Shown piece after piece: positions 17,382 to 25,714 of a stretch of DNA of 64,000 nucleotides; the first letter of the stretch is position 1; each line of letters begins with the position of its first letter. The notes below the pieces were generated by a model. That model searched no databases and had not been told where the DNA came from. It was given only the letters and a program-made list of their open reading frames with translations. The translations under genes and the position numbers were made by a program. The DNA is from CBDBKL01 sp965116215 (GTDB taxonomy: Bacteria; Bdellovibrionota; Bdellovibrionia; Bdellovibrionales; JAKFYE01): assembly GCA_965116215.1 (NCBI GenBank), contig OZ220494.1, forward strand, positions 1,488,001 through 1,552,000. Reading direction: 5' to 3'.

Positions 17382-17813
17382 CTATGGAGTTTTTTCACGC
17401 CAGCGCAGGGGATGTTTAATGTGATCGGAATTTTGATATTCAATATCTAAAATTCTCTCAGTAAGAGGCTTTATACATTGACTTTTTTTATCTAAAAGAC
17501 TTCGCATTTCTTTTAATAAATAGAGATTATCTGTCTTTTCAAGTCCATTCAGACAGAGATCTTCAATATCAGGCATTTTAACCCCATATATTTTGACCAG
17601 CTTTTGACAATGAAGAGGAACAATGGATAGCTTTCTTTCAGTCAAACAGAATTTTTCAAGTTTAATTTTTTCTAATGCGATACGGTTGTATTTTATGACT
17701 TTCTCTACTGAGGAGGCATGGACAAGATTATAAGCCCAAGTATCATAGATATCCTTTGCCTCTACTTCATATATTGGAAGATAGAATAAAATAACATACA
17801 AAAAAGATTTCAT
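17382..17813 (-). CDS. Hypothetical secreted protein
   Basis: 143 aa with a short signal peptide (MKSFLYVILFYLPIYEVEA) and a mostly helical mature part containing four cysteines. I do not recognise the family. Its ATG overlaps the stop of the TadC-like gene upstream (17810-17813), so it belongs to the same three-gene transcript as the two GspF-like membrane proteins and may serve the same machine. Confidence 0.6.
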   Translation of the reverse strand: MKSFLYVILFYLPIYEVEAKDIYDTWAYNLVHASSVEKVIKYNRIALEKIKLEKFCLTERKLSIVPLHCQKLVKIYGVKMPDIEDLCLNGLEKTDNLYLLKEMRSLLDKKSQCIKPLTERILDIEYQNSDHIKHPLRWREKTP

Positions 17814-18238
17814 TGATTGATAGCCTTAATAAGAGATGTGATTAAGGGACCTATATATAATAGAAAAAACGCAGGGAGAGTTGTTAAAATCAAAGGGAGG
17901 TAAAGTTTTGTCGGGAGGAGTTTGTAGTGTAATTCAATACGATCATCTACCCACTGCGAAATCTCTATCTCTAATTCTTCTAAAGATTTTATAATAGACT
18001 GCCCATTTAAACCCTGATGTAAAATTTCAAAAAGAGCCTCTCTATAGATAGATATATGATTATTTTTACTTTTTTCTGGATCTATTTCATGGGCGATATA
18101 CCAACTTCTAATATCTTTTGAGAAGTCAGAAGTATGGGAGTCCAAATAATGAGATATGCCATTACGTAAAGAGTTTCCAGATATTAATTGATCTAAAATA
18201 TAAAGAATAAATCCATGTATGGGGGCTAAAGCTTCCAA
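17810..18238 (-). CDS. TadC/GspF-like membrane protein (short)
   Basis: 142 aa. The C-terminal half has the pattern of type II secretion F / TadC domains: a helix with EALFEILHQGLNGQSIIKSLEELE, then LLPTKLYLPLILTTLPAFFLL and GPLI, as in the end of TadC. It is about half the usual TadC length, as if only one GspF domain remains. It overlaps the TadB-like gene upstream by 13 bases. A Tad ATPase is not in the window, so the assignment rests on this pattern and the pairing. Confidence 0.55.
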   Translation of the reverse strand: MEALAPIHGFILYILDQLISGNSLRNGISHYLDSHTSDFSKDIRSWYIAHEIDPEKSKNNHISIYREALFEILHQGLNGQSIIKSLEELEIEISQWVDDRIELHYKLLPTKLYLPLILTTLPAFFLLYIGPLITSLIKAINQ

Positions 18239-19044
18239 GATATATGTCTCCCTATTTTATAAATCCAAAGCCAACTGACAGTAAATAAGGCTAGGGATGG
18301 AAATAAAAAGTATTTTACGTTTTCGTATTCGAACTGATTGATAACAAAAATAAGTACTGCAAAGTATAAAACACTCAAACAGATCAATTGAAAGTAGATG
18401 GGAGTCCTAAGTTGTCCGGACTTATGTCGAAAATTACGATTTTTTTTCAAGATATTTTTTAAAGACTCTAATCGTTTGATTGCATATTGTGGATTTTTTT
18501 TAATTTGAACCATATCATCAATGCATTTTTCAATGTAAGAGTCATGTTGTTTTGTACCATCGATAGAAGGATTTAGGATTTTATCTTTAATAAATTGTAA
18601 CTTTTTTTGTGAAAAAAGATCTGAAACACGAGTAGATTGTGTTATAGCTTCGGAAAAACAGTATCCACTTCGCATTTTTAAAATGATTTTTTCTAAAAAG
18701 TGACAAAAATTGTCTTCGAATGTTACGTATTTCATTCTTTTTAATAAAATATCAATCCATTTTGTTAGAATAATTGGCAAAAGGATCATAAAAACACTAA
18801 ACACGTTGTGAATTGGGCGAAACATTCCAATAATTCCTAAATATATAAGAAAAGTGGTGTGAATACTCCAATACTGAGTATTGGATATGATCCATTGAGT
18901 GCGTAAGTGTATTAAATACGGACAAAAATTCCGACATGCATAGATTATAGTTATTAAAATAAATATGTTGCTCATAAGTTTCATAAAAAAATAAATGCAA
19001 AAATTAAGCTCAAGTTTAAACTTTATGTTGACGAACATAGTCAT
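18226..19044 (-). CDS. TadB/GspF-like membrane protein
   Basis: 272 aa with two hydrophobic pairs at the N-terminus (about 20-85) and two at the C-terminus (about 215-265). Between them is a helical cytosolic part with KIILKMRSGYCFSEAI, the position and shape of the GspF repeat in TadB. Internal Met21 is an alternative start. Together with 17810-18238 it looks like an inner-membrane platform pair of a Tad/Flp-type pilus. Similarity is weak. Confidence 0.5.
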   Translation of the reverse strand: MTMFVNIKFKLELNFCIYFFMKLMSNIFILITIIYACRNFCPYLIHLRTQWIISNTQYWSIHTTFLIYLGIIGMFRPIHNVFSVFMILLPIILTKWIDILLKRMKYVTFEDNFCHFLEKIILKMRSGYCFSEAITQSTRVSDLFSQKKLQFIKDKILNPSIDGTKQHDSYIEKCIDDMVQIKKNPQYAIKRLESLKNILKKNRNFRHKSGQLRTPIYFQLICLSVLYFAVLIFVINQFEYENVKYFLFPSLALFTVSWLWIYKIGRHISWKL

Positions 19045-19114
19045 GCTTGTACACTTTTAGATAGAACGCTTCTTGAAGTGTCATTGAAGTTTAGAACCCA
19101 TCCTAGGAGGAATG

Positions 19115-19330
19115 ATGGCAAAGAAGAGAAAAAAGAAAGCAGCAACTAAGAAAAAGGCTACGAGAAGAAAAGCTGCAAAGAAAAAAACAACTCGTCGCCG
19201 AAAGAAAAAGGCCGTTAGCAAGAAAAGGGGGGGGGCAAAGAAAAAAACAGCTCGTCGCCGAAAGAAAAAAGCTGGTGGCAGAAAAAAAACTGCGAAGAAG
19301 AGAACTGTTCGTCGTCGCAAAAAGAAGTAA
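19115..19330 (+). CDS. Histone H1-like Lys/Arg-rich protein
   Basis: About 71 residues made almost only of Lys, Arg and Ala, with repeats such as KKKTTRRRKKKA, KKKTARRRKKKA and KKRTVRRRKKK. It resembles chlamydial Hc1/Hc2 tails and small nucleoid proteins seen in Bdellovibrio-like bacteria. It should bind DNA or RNA by charge. AGGAGG at 19105-19110 favours the second ATG (19115) over the one at 19112. An imperfect 33-base repeat (ACTCGTCGCCGAAAGAAAAA and its near copy) and a G9 tract at 19227-19235 lie inside the gene. A strong terminator follows, so it is monocistronic and probably well expressed. Confidence 0.8.
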   Translation: MAKKRKKKAATKKKATRRKAAKKKTTRRRKKKAVSKKRGGAKKKTARRRKKKAGGRKKTAKKRTVRRRKKK

Positions 19331-19356
19331 GCAGCAAATTTCTATTGCTGTTAGAG

Positions 19357-19384
19357 CCCTTGGGTCCTACCCAAGGGTTTTTTT
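19357..19384 (+). terminator. Rho-independent terminator of the histone-like gene
   Basis: CCCTTGGG (19357-19364), loop TCCTA, CCCAAGGG (19370-19377), then seven T. A textbook terminator 27 bases after the stop. Confidence 0.95.
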
Positions 19385-19431
19385 ATAGAGCCCCTCTCTT
19401 TTATATGGATGAGAAAAGGTATGTAGAATGC

Positions 19432-20211
19432 TTAGAGGGCAATTCTCGCTTTAATTCCCTCCTCTTGGAGGAACTTTTTTATAGCTTCTTTGTCTAATTC
19501 TTTTAGACGCCAGATCATCTCTTTTATTAATGAAAGAGTTTCCTCTGTTTCTTCAGATCGTAAACCGTGGCTTATTGCAGCGATATCCCCACTGATTTGA
19601 ACTATATTTTTTAGTAATTCCTTCAATTGCTTCTGATTAGATGTTTTTTCCAACAACATTAAGGTTTTATTAAAATGAATTACGAGACTTTCCATTGTCT
19701 TTATGGTGTTTGACATCTGTGCTTTGTTTTCTTCAAAGAAATTTATGAGTTGTTTTGCCAGCCCATAGGACTGTGAAAGAAATTGATCGATGCGTGGAGG
19801 ATCTTCTCCTCTAACAATATCTCCTGATTGTATATGTGGTGAATCCAGAGTTCCTGGAGAGACTTCAATATACTTTTCTCCTATAATACCTGCCAAATTA
19901 ATATAAAAACGACTGTCTTTTCGTATAGAACTCCATGCCGATTTAGAAATAGATATTTTTATGTTAAGTTTGACTTCTTCACCACCTGGCATTTTCATTT
20001 CTGGATGAAAAACAATATCCTCGACCTTTCCTGCTTTGATACCCATAACCCTTACCGGAGAGCCGACCTCTATCCCCCCTGCAAAATTATACATAACATT
20101 TAATGTATATGGGCTTGAAAAAGGATTAAAGGCACCTAAAAGATAGGCAAAGCTCACAACAAGAGCAAATGTAAGAAAAAATAAAACTCCAACTTTAGTT
20201 TCAATATTCAT
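19432..20211 (-). CDS. MCE/MlaD-like lipid-binding protein
   Basis: Periplasmic, membrane-anchored substrate-binding subunit of an Mla-type lipid ABC transporter, about 259 aa. One N-terminal TM (VGVLFFLTFALVVSFAYLL) precedes the MCE domain with YNFAGGIEVGSPVRVMGIKAGKV. A helical tail (about 155-259) may form the hexamer tunnel. I start at the ATG at 20211 (MNIETKVG), which follows TAGGAAC, rather than at 20244. It is the last gene of the five-gene operon. Confidence 0.9.
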   Translation of the reverse strand: MNIETKVGVLFFLTFALVVSFAYLLGAFNPFSSPYTLNVMYNFAGGIEVGSPVRVMGIKAGKVEDIVFHPEMKMPGGEEVKLNIKISISKSAWSSIRKDSRFYINLAGIIGEKYIEVSPGTLDSPHIQSGDIVRGEDPPRIDQFLSQSYGLAKQLINFFEENKAQMSNTIKTMESLVIHFNKTLMLLEKTSNQKQLKELLKNIVQISGDIAAISHGLRSEETEETLSLIKEMIWRLKELDKEAIKKFLQEEGIKARIAL

Positions 20212-20320
20212 ATTTGTTCCTATTTTAAAAATACCCTTTCTCATTTAATTCTAAAACATTTAAGATACCCCTATAGAAAAACAAGAGCTTTTAAACCATC
20301 CTCTGTTTTGTCTTCATCTT

Positions 20321-21094
20321 TTAGTAGAACAGAGAAAATCCCCAAGATAAAATAAAATCTAAGACAATAATAGCCACTGAGCTGGTGACTACGCTGTTAG
20401 TTGTAGATATCCCTACGCCTTCAGCCCCTGGTCGGCAGTGTAATCCGAAGTAACAACTTGTTAATGGAATAACAGCTCCAAAAATAGTCCCCTTGATTAT
20501 AGCTAATAAAAAATCATTCATTCCTACAAAACGGCTCATAACAGATAAAAAAGTACCGTAGGTATAGCCTAATTTAAAATGGCTGACTAACATGGCACCA
20601 AGTAAACAGGTGGCATTAGAGATAACAGTGAGACATATGCCTGCCATGATGCACGCTATGAGTCGGGGGACAACAATAAATTGTATGGGGTCAATGTTTA
20701 ACATTTTAAGGGCATCTATCTGCTCTGTAATTTTCATGCTTCCCACTTCAGCTGTAATGCCTGCACCCACCCGACTTGTTAAAAGTAAGGCGGCCAAAAT
20801 CACTCCCAATTCTCTTAGAATTAATAAAGTGGCAAAGCCGGGAACCAGAGCGTCGTTTTTAATAACGAGTTTCATATGAAAAGAGGATTCAATCACTATG
20901 ACTATCGACGCAAAACTGACACAAAATACAATGATCCATAGGCTTTGATTGGAAATGTAATAAAATTGTTGTGTGATGTCTTTAAATCGTGGGCGAGTGG
21001 AGACTAAGATCCAAAGGGTTTGAGTGAGCAATGTGATGTATTTTTTGACCGCTTGAATTATCAATATCAAATATCTTCCTATTATAGAAAACAA
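20321..21094 (-). CDS. MlaE family permease (second)
   Basis: Inner-membrane permease of the Mla lipid transporter, 257 aa. The conserved region TSRVGAGITAEVGSMKITEQIDALKMLNIDP matches the MlaE/YrbE signature, read here as ITAEVGSMKITEQIDAL. Five to six hydrophobic segments are present. It starts one base after the stop of the first permease gene. The two permeases are paralogues, so a heterodimer is likely rather than the MlaE homodimer of E. coli. Confidence 0.9.
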   Translation of the reverse strand: MFSIIGRYLILIIQAVKKYITLLTQTLWILVSTRPRFKDITQQFYYISNQSLWIIVFCVSFASIVIVIESSFHMKLVIKNDALVPGFATLLILRELGVILAALLLTSRVGAGITAEVGSMKITEQIDALKMLNIDPIQFIVVPRLIACIMAGICLTVISNATCLLGAMLVSHFKLGYTYGTFLSVMSRFVGMNDFLLAIIKGTIFGAVIPLTSCYFGLHCRPGAEGVGISTTNSVVTSSVAIIVLDFILSWGFSLFY

Positions 21095-21095
21095 G

Positions 21096-21863
21096 TCAAT
21101 CTCCTAGTCCCAAGACGGTTTCACTTATAAGACTTGTGAGCCAATCACAAACGACAATAGATATCATTGTAATCACTGCTGTTTTAACAACAGCATCTCC
21201 CACTCCCCTTGCTCCACCTGTTGTTGAATATCCCTTAAATGTACAAACAGTTGCCAAGACTATGGAAAAGGTAAGGCATTTAAATAACCCCGAGAGAATA
21301 GAATAAAATGTAACAAAGGTAGGTATGTGTCTAAAGTATTCAGCGATGCTTATATTTGAAAATGTTATTCCTAAAATAACCCCCCCAGCAATAGACATGA
21401 TGAGTCCAACACCTAAGAGGAGAAAGCTAGAGACAATAATGCCAATGAATCGAGGTAAAATAATCTCTTCAATAGGATTAGCCCCCAAACAACGAATGGC
21501 ATCTATTTGGTCTGTGACTTTCATAACGCCCAACTCTGCTGCAGTAAATGCCCCCACTTTTCCACTTAACATTAAAGCCATCAATAATGGCCCGACTTCT
21601 CGAAATGTCACACTTGTGACCAATCCACCCAAGGAGCCCAAAGCTCCAAATTCTTTAACTTGTAGTGTGAATTGCACAGCCATAATAGCACCAACAAAAA
21701 ATCCAGCCCATGCTGTCGTCGGCCAGCTCATTTGAAAAACCCTATAAATTTGAAAAACAATGGCTCGATAAGAACAGGGTTTTCGAAAACCTGTGATTAG
21801 AATTCTGTGCAAGAAAATAAAAATCTCTCCTGTATTAAAAAAGAAATGGGAGAAGGGCTTCAT
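21096..21863 (-). CDS. MlaE family permease (first)
   Basis: Permease subunit, 255 aa, with the family signature GKVGAFTAAELGVMKVTDQI and a following CLGANPIEEII. An early segment, WAGFFVGAIMAVQFTLQVKE, marks the coupling helix region. Its ATG overlaps the stop of the second ATPase gene (21860-21863). It pairs with the second permease 20321-21094. Confidence 0.9.
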   Translation of the reverse strand: MKPFSHFFFNTGEIFIFLHRILITGFRKPCSYRAIVFQIYRVFQMSWPTTAWAGFFVGAIMAVQFTLQVKEFGALGSLGGLVTSVTFREVGPLLMALMLSGKVGAFTAAELGVMKVTDQIDAIRCLGANPIEEIILPRFIGIIVSSFLLLGVGLIMSIAGGVILGITFSNISIAEYFRHIPTFVTFYSILSGLFKCLTFSIVLATVCTFKGYSTTGGARGVGDAVVKTAVITMISIVVCDWLTSLISETVLGLGD

Positions 21864-22600
21864 GTTCGATCCTCTAAAACCTCACTTAGAAAGGCTTTGA
21901 CTAAAGGATTTTTACTCTTTTTTATTTCCTCTGGAGTTCCTTGCTCTATAAAGTGGCCTTGGTCCAAGATCATAATTCTGTCAGCAATATCCAAAGCGCA
22001 TCCCATATCATGACTGACAACTAGAGAAATTGTTTTTAATTTACGAGATAATTTTTGTATCAGAGAATTGATAGCGTTCATGCTAATGGGATCAAGTCCT
22101 GTTGTCGGTTCATCAAATAATAAGATTTGAGGTTGAATAGCTAGGGTACGTGCCAAACTGACTCTTTTTTGCATTCCATAAGAGAGTTCTTCGGGAAATT
22201 TGGGCAGGATAGAATTTTCTAAATGAACAAGCTGAATACATTCATGAATACATTCTTTAATTTCAATCTCTTTAAATTGAAAGTGTTTACGCAATCCAAA
22301 AGCTATATTTTCGTAAATTGTAAAAGAGTCAAAAAGGGCTGGCTGTTGGAAGACCATTCCGCATTTTTTGCGTATAGAAAAGTATTCAGACTCTTTTAAT
22401 TCAGATACATTTTGATCATTGATCCATATTTCACCCGTATCAGGTCTTAATAATCCCACAATACTTTTTAATAAAACAGACTTTCCTGTTCCTGAAACAC
22501 CTAATATAAATAGAATTTCATTCTGTTGAACTTGAAAAGTAATATTTTTTAAAACCGATGTTGCACCAAAAGACTTGCTCACATTTTTGAAAACAATCAC
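21860..22600 (-). CDS. MlaF family ATPase (second)
   Basis: ABC ATPase of the lipid transporter, about 246 aa. Walker A is GVSGTGKSVLLKS, the Q-loop region is MVFQQPALFDS, the signature is LSYGMQKRVSLART, and Walker B is ILLFDEPTTGLDP, with the switch His in VVSHDMG. I start at GTG 22600, which overlaps the stop of the first ATPase gene (GTGA), instead of an upstream codon that would give a longer overlap. Confidence 0.9.
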   Translation of the reverse strand: MIVFKNVSKSFGATSVLKNITFQVQQNEILFILGVSGTGKSVLLKSIVGLLRPDTGEIWINDQNVSELKESEYFSIRKKCGMVFQQPALFDSFTIYENIAFGLRKHFQFKEIEIKECIHECIQLVHLENSILPKFPEELSYGMQKRVSLARTLAIQPQILLFDEPTTGLDPISMNAINSLIQKLSRKLKTISLVVSHDMGCALDIADRIMILDQGHFIEQGTPEEIKKSKNPLVKAFLSEVLEDRT

Positions 22601-23346
22601 TTCAGCCCCGTTAATGGGCCAATACATTCGCCCCTAATAAATTGTTGCACTCGTGGATCGGTATGTGTTTTTGTCTCGTGTTCATTGCCTGTTATAATAA
22701 GTTCTCCATTACATAAGAAACCAATCTGGTCTCCCAATTGATAGGCCCTATGTATGGTGTTGGTGACGAAAATAATTGTGGTCTGGTGTTTTTCTCTAGA
22801 ACTCATGATGAGTTGGATGATTTTGCGACTAGTTATAGGGTCTAAGCCGGCTGTGGGATTATCATAAAAAATAACTTCTGGATTTAAGACTAAGGTTCTA
22901 GCAATGCTTAAACGCTTTTGCATCCCACCACTGATTTCATTGGGAAAAAGATCTTTGGCGTGCCAAAGATCAAAAGTCTTTAAAAAATATTTTATTTTTT
23001 GTTGAACTTCACTGTGATTAAAACTTCCTGATTCTATGAGTGGAAAACCAATATTTTCTGCAAGAGTTAAAGAATCAAACAATGCACCCCTTTGAAACAA
23101 CATTCCCATGCGGCGCAATAAATGCTGACGTTCATTGCCACGTAATGTCACCAAATTTTTTCCATCAATTTCTACATGACCTGATGTTGGAGGAAGAATA
23201 CCGGCGAGTATTTTTAAAAGGACAGATTTACCTCCTCCGCTGGGGCCGATTAAGGCCAATGAATTCCCTTTGTGCACCTCAAAGTGCACATTCTTTAACA
23301 CATCCTCTGAGTTCCATTTTTTGTTTATGTTAATAGCTCGAATCAC
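22597..23346 (-). CDS. MlaF family ATPase (first)
   Basis: First gene of the five-gene Mla-type operon, 249 aa. Walker A is GPSGGGKSVLLKI, the Q-loop is MLFQRGALFDS, the signature ISGGMQKRLSIART and Walker B VIFYDNPTAGLDP. In Walker B the usual Glu after Asp is replaced by Asn (YDNP), and the H-loop reads FVTNTIHRAY, with Asn where His is expected. This site may be degenerate, as in asymmetric heterodimeric ABC ATPases, while the second ATPase keeps both residues. Confidence 0.9.
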   Translation of the reverse strand: MIRAININKKWNSEDVLKNVHFEVHKGNSLALIGPSGGGKSVLLKILAGILPPTSGHVEIDGKNLVTLRGNERQHLLRRMGMLFQRGALFDSLTLAENIGFPLIESGSFNHSEVQQKIKYFLKTFDLWHAKDLFPNEISGGMQKRLSIARTLVLNPEVIFYDNPTAGLDPITSRKIIQLIMSSREKHQTTIIFVTNTIHRAYQLGDQIGFLCNGELIITGNEHETKTHTDPRVQQFIRGECIGPLTGLK

Positions 23347-23472
23347 AAATTTCCTTAGTTCACTTTTTCTCTTTTCAAATTGTACTTGAAAAGATCTATC
23401 TTAATATAGACTACAAAATAGAGTGACCTTAAGAAACTCTAAAGTTAATCTCTCACAACAAAGGATTGAACT

Positions 23473-24723
23473 GTGTCGCAATTTGATAAAATTCAGATTC
23501 CCGCAAATGGTGATAAAATTCAATTAGAAGAAGCGGGACAGCTACAGGTCCCTTTTCATCCTATTGTGAATTTTATAGAGGGAGATGGTACTGGTCCTGA
23601 CATTTGGGCCGCAACATCTAAAGTTTTGGATTCCGCAGTGGAAAAGGCTTTTTCTGGAAAGAGAAAGATTCATTGGTGTGAAATATATGCGGGGGAAAAA
23701 GCCGGGTCTATTTATCATGGGGAGAGTCTCCCCGAAGAGACACTATCTGCTATGAGGGAACATATTGTTTCTATTAAAGGTCCGCTGGCTACTCCTGTAG
23801 GAAGAGGTATTCGTTCTTTAAATGTAGCTATTCGTAAGGAGCTGGATCTTTATGCTTGTGTGCGGCCCTGTAAGTGGTATCAAGGTGTGCCTTCTCCGGT
23901 AAAACATCCTGAAGATGTAAATATGGTTATTTTTAGAGAAAATATTGAAGACGTTTATACGGGTGTGGAGTGGCCGGCAGGAAGTGCTGAATCCAATGCA
24001 TTTATTGAACTCGCTGAAAAATATGGAAAGTCTATCCGCAAGGGTTCAGCTATTGGTATAAAACCTATCAGTCGATGGGGATCACAGCGGCTGATTCGCA
24101 AGGCTATCCATTATGCTTTAGATAATAATTTGCCCAGTGTGACCCTTGTGCACAAAGGGAATATTATGAAGTTCACAGAAGGGGCATTTAAAGATTATGG
24201 TTATGAATTAGCAAAAAATGAATTTGAAAGTCGTGTGATTTCAGAGCAGGAGGTCTGGAAAAACTTTGAAGGTCAGTGTCCCAAAGGTCAAATTGTTATA
24301 AAAGATCGGATTGCCGATAATATGTTTCAGCAAGTCCTTTTGAGACCCTCTGAATATTCTGTTATAGCACTGCCCAATCTCAACGGGGATTATATGAGTG
24401 ATGCCCTGGCCGCTCAAGTCGGTGGTTTGGGAATAGCTCCCGGGGCCAATATTGGAGATGGTTATGCTGTTTTTGAAGCCACTCATGGCACAGCTCCCAA
24501 ATACGCTGGACAAGATAAAATCAATCCGGGCTCTCTTATTTTGTCTGGTGCAATGATGTTAGAGTATTTGGGTTGGAAAGAGGCGGCTCAGCTGGTTGAA
24601 AAAGGATTACAAAATGCTATACGAAACAAGAAAGTAACGTATGACTTTCATAGGAGTATGGAGGGAGCAACTCTTTTAAAATGTTCTGAATTTGGAGATG
24701 AAATTATTGATTCCATGGGATGA
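23473..24723 (+). CDS. icd: Isocitrate dehydrogenase, NADP-type
   Basis: TCA-cycle enzyme making 2-oxoglutarate, 416 aa, as in E. coli Icd. Motifs are FIEGDGTGPDIW near residue 35, VAIRKELDLYACVRP and the catalytic-site segment IFRENIEDVYTGVEW. The NADP-specificity segment is HGTAPKYAGQDKINPGS. It starts with GTG and leads an operon with mdh, sucC, sucD and ndk, divergent from the Mla operon. Confidence 0.97.
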   Translation: MSQFDKIQIPANGDKIQLEEAGQLQVPFHPIVNFIEGDGTGPDIWAATSKVLDSAVEKAFSGKRKIHWCEIYAGEKAGSIYHGESLPEETLSAMREHIVSIKGPLATPVGRGIRSLNVAIRKELDLYACVRPCKWYQGVPSPVKHPEDVNMVIFRENIEDVYTGVEWPAGSAESNAFIELAEKYGKSIRKGSAIGIKPISRWGSQRLIRKAIHYALDNNLPSVTLVHKGNIMKFTEGAFKDYGYELAKNEFESRVISEQEVWKNFEGQCPKGQIVIKDRIADNMFQQVLLRPSEYSVIALPNLNGDYMSDALAAQVGGLGIAPGANIGDGYAVFEATHGTAPKYAGQDKINPGSLILSGAMMLEYLGWKEAAQLVEKGLQNAIRNKKVTYDFHRSMEGATLLKCSEFGDEIIDSMG

Positions 24724-24735
24724 GGGTAAGATAAA

Positions 24736-25695
24736 ATGGACCAGAAAATCAAAAACGAAAAATCGCGAAGAGCGAAGATCTCTATTATTGGTGCTGGATT
24801 TGTTGGATCGACATGTGCACATTGGGCAGCGTCTAGAGAGTTGGGAGATGTGGTCCTTCTAGATATCAATGAGGGGGCAGCAAAGGGGAAGGCCCTAGAT
24901 CTTTTTGAATCTAGCCCGGTGGTCTCTTTTGATTCGAAAGTTGTGGGGTCTTCTGATTATAAAGACACAACTGATTCTGATGTAGTTATTGTGACGGCTG
25001 GAATACCACGAAAGCCTGGAATGAGCCGAGAGGATTTATTAACAACAAATTCTAAAATTATGAAAGAGGTCTGTCATGGGATTGGGAAATACACTCCGAA
25101 TAGTGTGGTGATTATTGTGAGCAATCCTCTTGATGCAATGGCCTTTGTGGCCAAAGAGATTCTTGATTTTCCAAGGCATCGTGTGATTGGAATGGCAGGG
25201 ATTTTAGATAGTGCGCGTTTTCGATCTTTTATTGCTGAAGAGCTGAATGTTAGTGTCAAAGATGTACAGGCTTTTGTTTTAGGGGGACATGGAGACACTA
25301 TGGTGCCAATGCCTAGGCATTGTTCCATTGGTGGTGTGCCACTGACAGAAATGCTTTCGAAAGATAAAATTGAAGCCCTTGTGACCAGAACACGTAAGGG
25401 GGGAGCAGAAATTGTAGGACTGTTAAAGACAGGCTCTGCTTATTATGCCCCCTCGGCGAGTGCTGTTGAAATGGCTGAAGCTGTTATAAAGGATCAACAT
25501 CGTATTCTTCCCTGTGCCGCATTCTTAGAGGGGGAATATGGAGTGCATGGGCTATTTATTGGTGTTCTCTGTCGACTGGGTGGTCAAGGTCTTGAAGAGG
25601 TTATTCAAGTCCAATTGAATGAAGAAGAGAGAGCCCACTTAGATCATTCTATAAATGCTGTCCGAAGTTTGATAGATGTATTGAAGAGTCTTTAG
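24736..25695 (+). CDS. mdh: Malate dehydrogenase
   Basis: NAD-dependent malate dehydrogenase of the lactate-dehydrogenase-like type, 319 aa. The Rossmann motif is IIGAGFVGSTCAHW, the substrate loop is AGIPRKPGMSRED (Arg in the position that selects malate), and the catalytic His is in LGGHGDTMVPMPR. It lies 12 bases after icd and before sucC, so several TCA enzymes are made together. Confidence 0.95.
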   Translation: MDQKIKNEKSRRAKISIIGAGFVGSTCAHWAASRELGDVVLLDINEGAAKGKALDLFESSPVVSFDSKVVGSSDYKDTTDSDVVIVTAGIPRKPGMSREDLLTTNSKIMKEVCHGIGKYTPNSVVIIVSNPLDAMAFVAKEILDFPRHRVIGMAGILDSARFRSFIAEELNVSVKDVQAFVLGGHGDTMVPMPRHCSIGGVPLTEMLSKDKIEALVTRTRKGGAEIVGLLKTGSAYYAPSASAVEMAEAVIKDQHRILPCAAFLEGEYGVHGLFIGVLCRLGGQGLEEVIQVQLNEEERAHLDHSINAVRSLIDVLKSL

Positions 25696-25714
25696 TGACA
25701 GGGAAAAAATAGAT

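Noticed and set aside
17226..17450. Plus-strand frame of 74 codons
   Set aside because: No ribosome site, runs into the opposite gene, no recognised domain; noted as a possible remnant only.
19081..19320. Minus-strand frame of 79 codons with a Phe-rich product
   Set aside because: It is the antisense of the Lys/Arg-rich histone-like gene; Lys/Arg codons read backwards as Phe/Leu/Ala.
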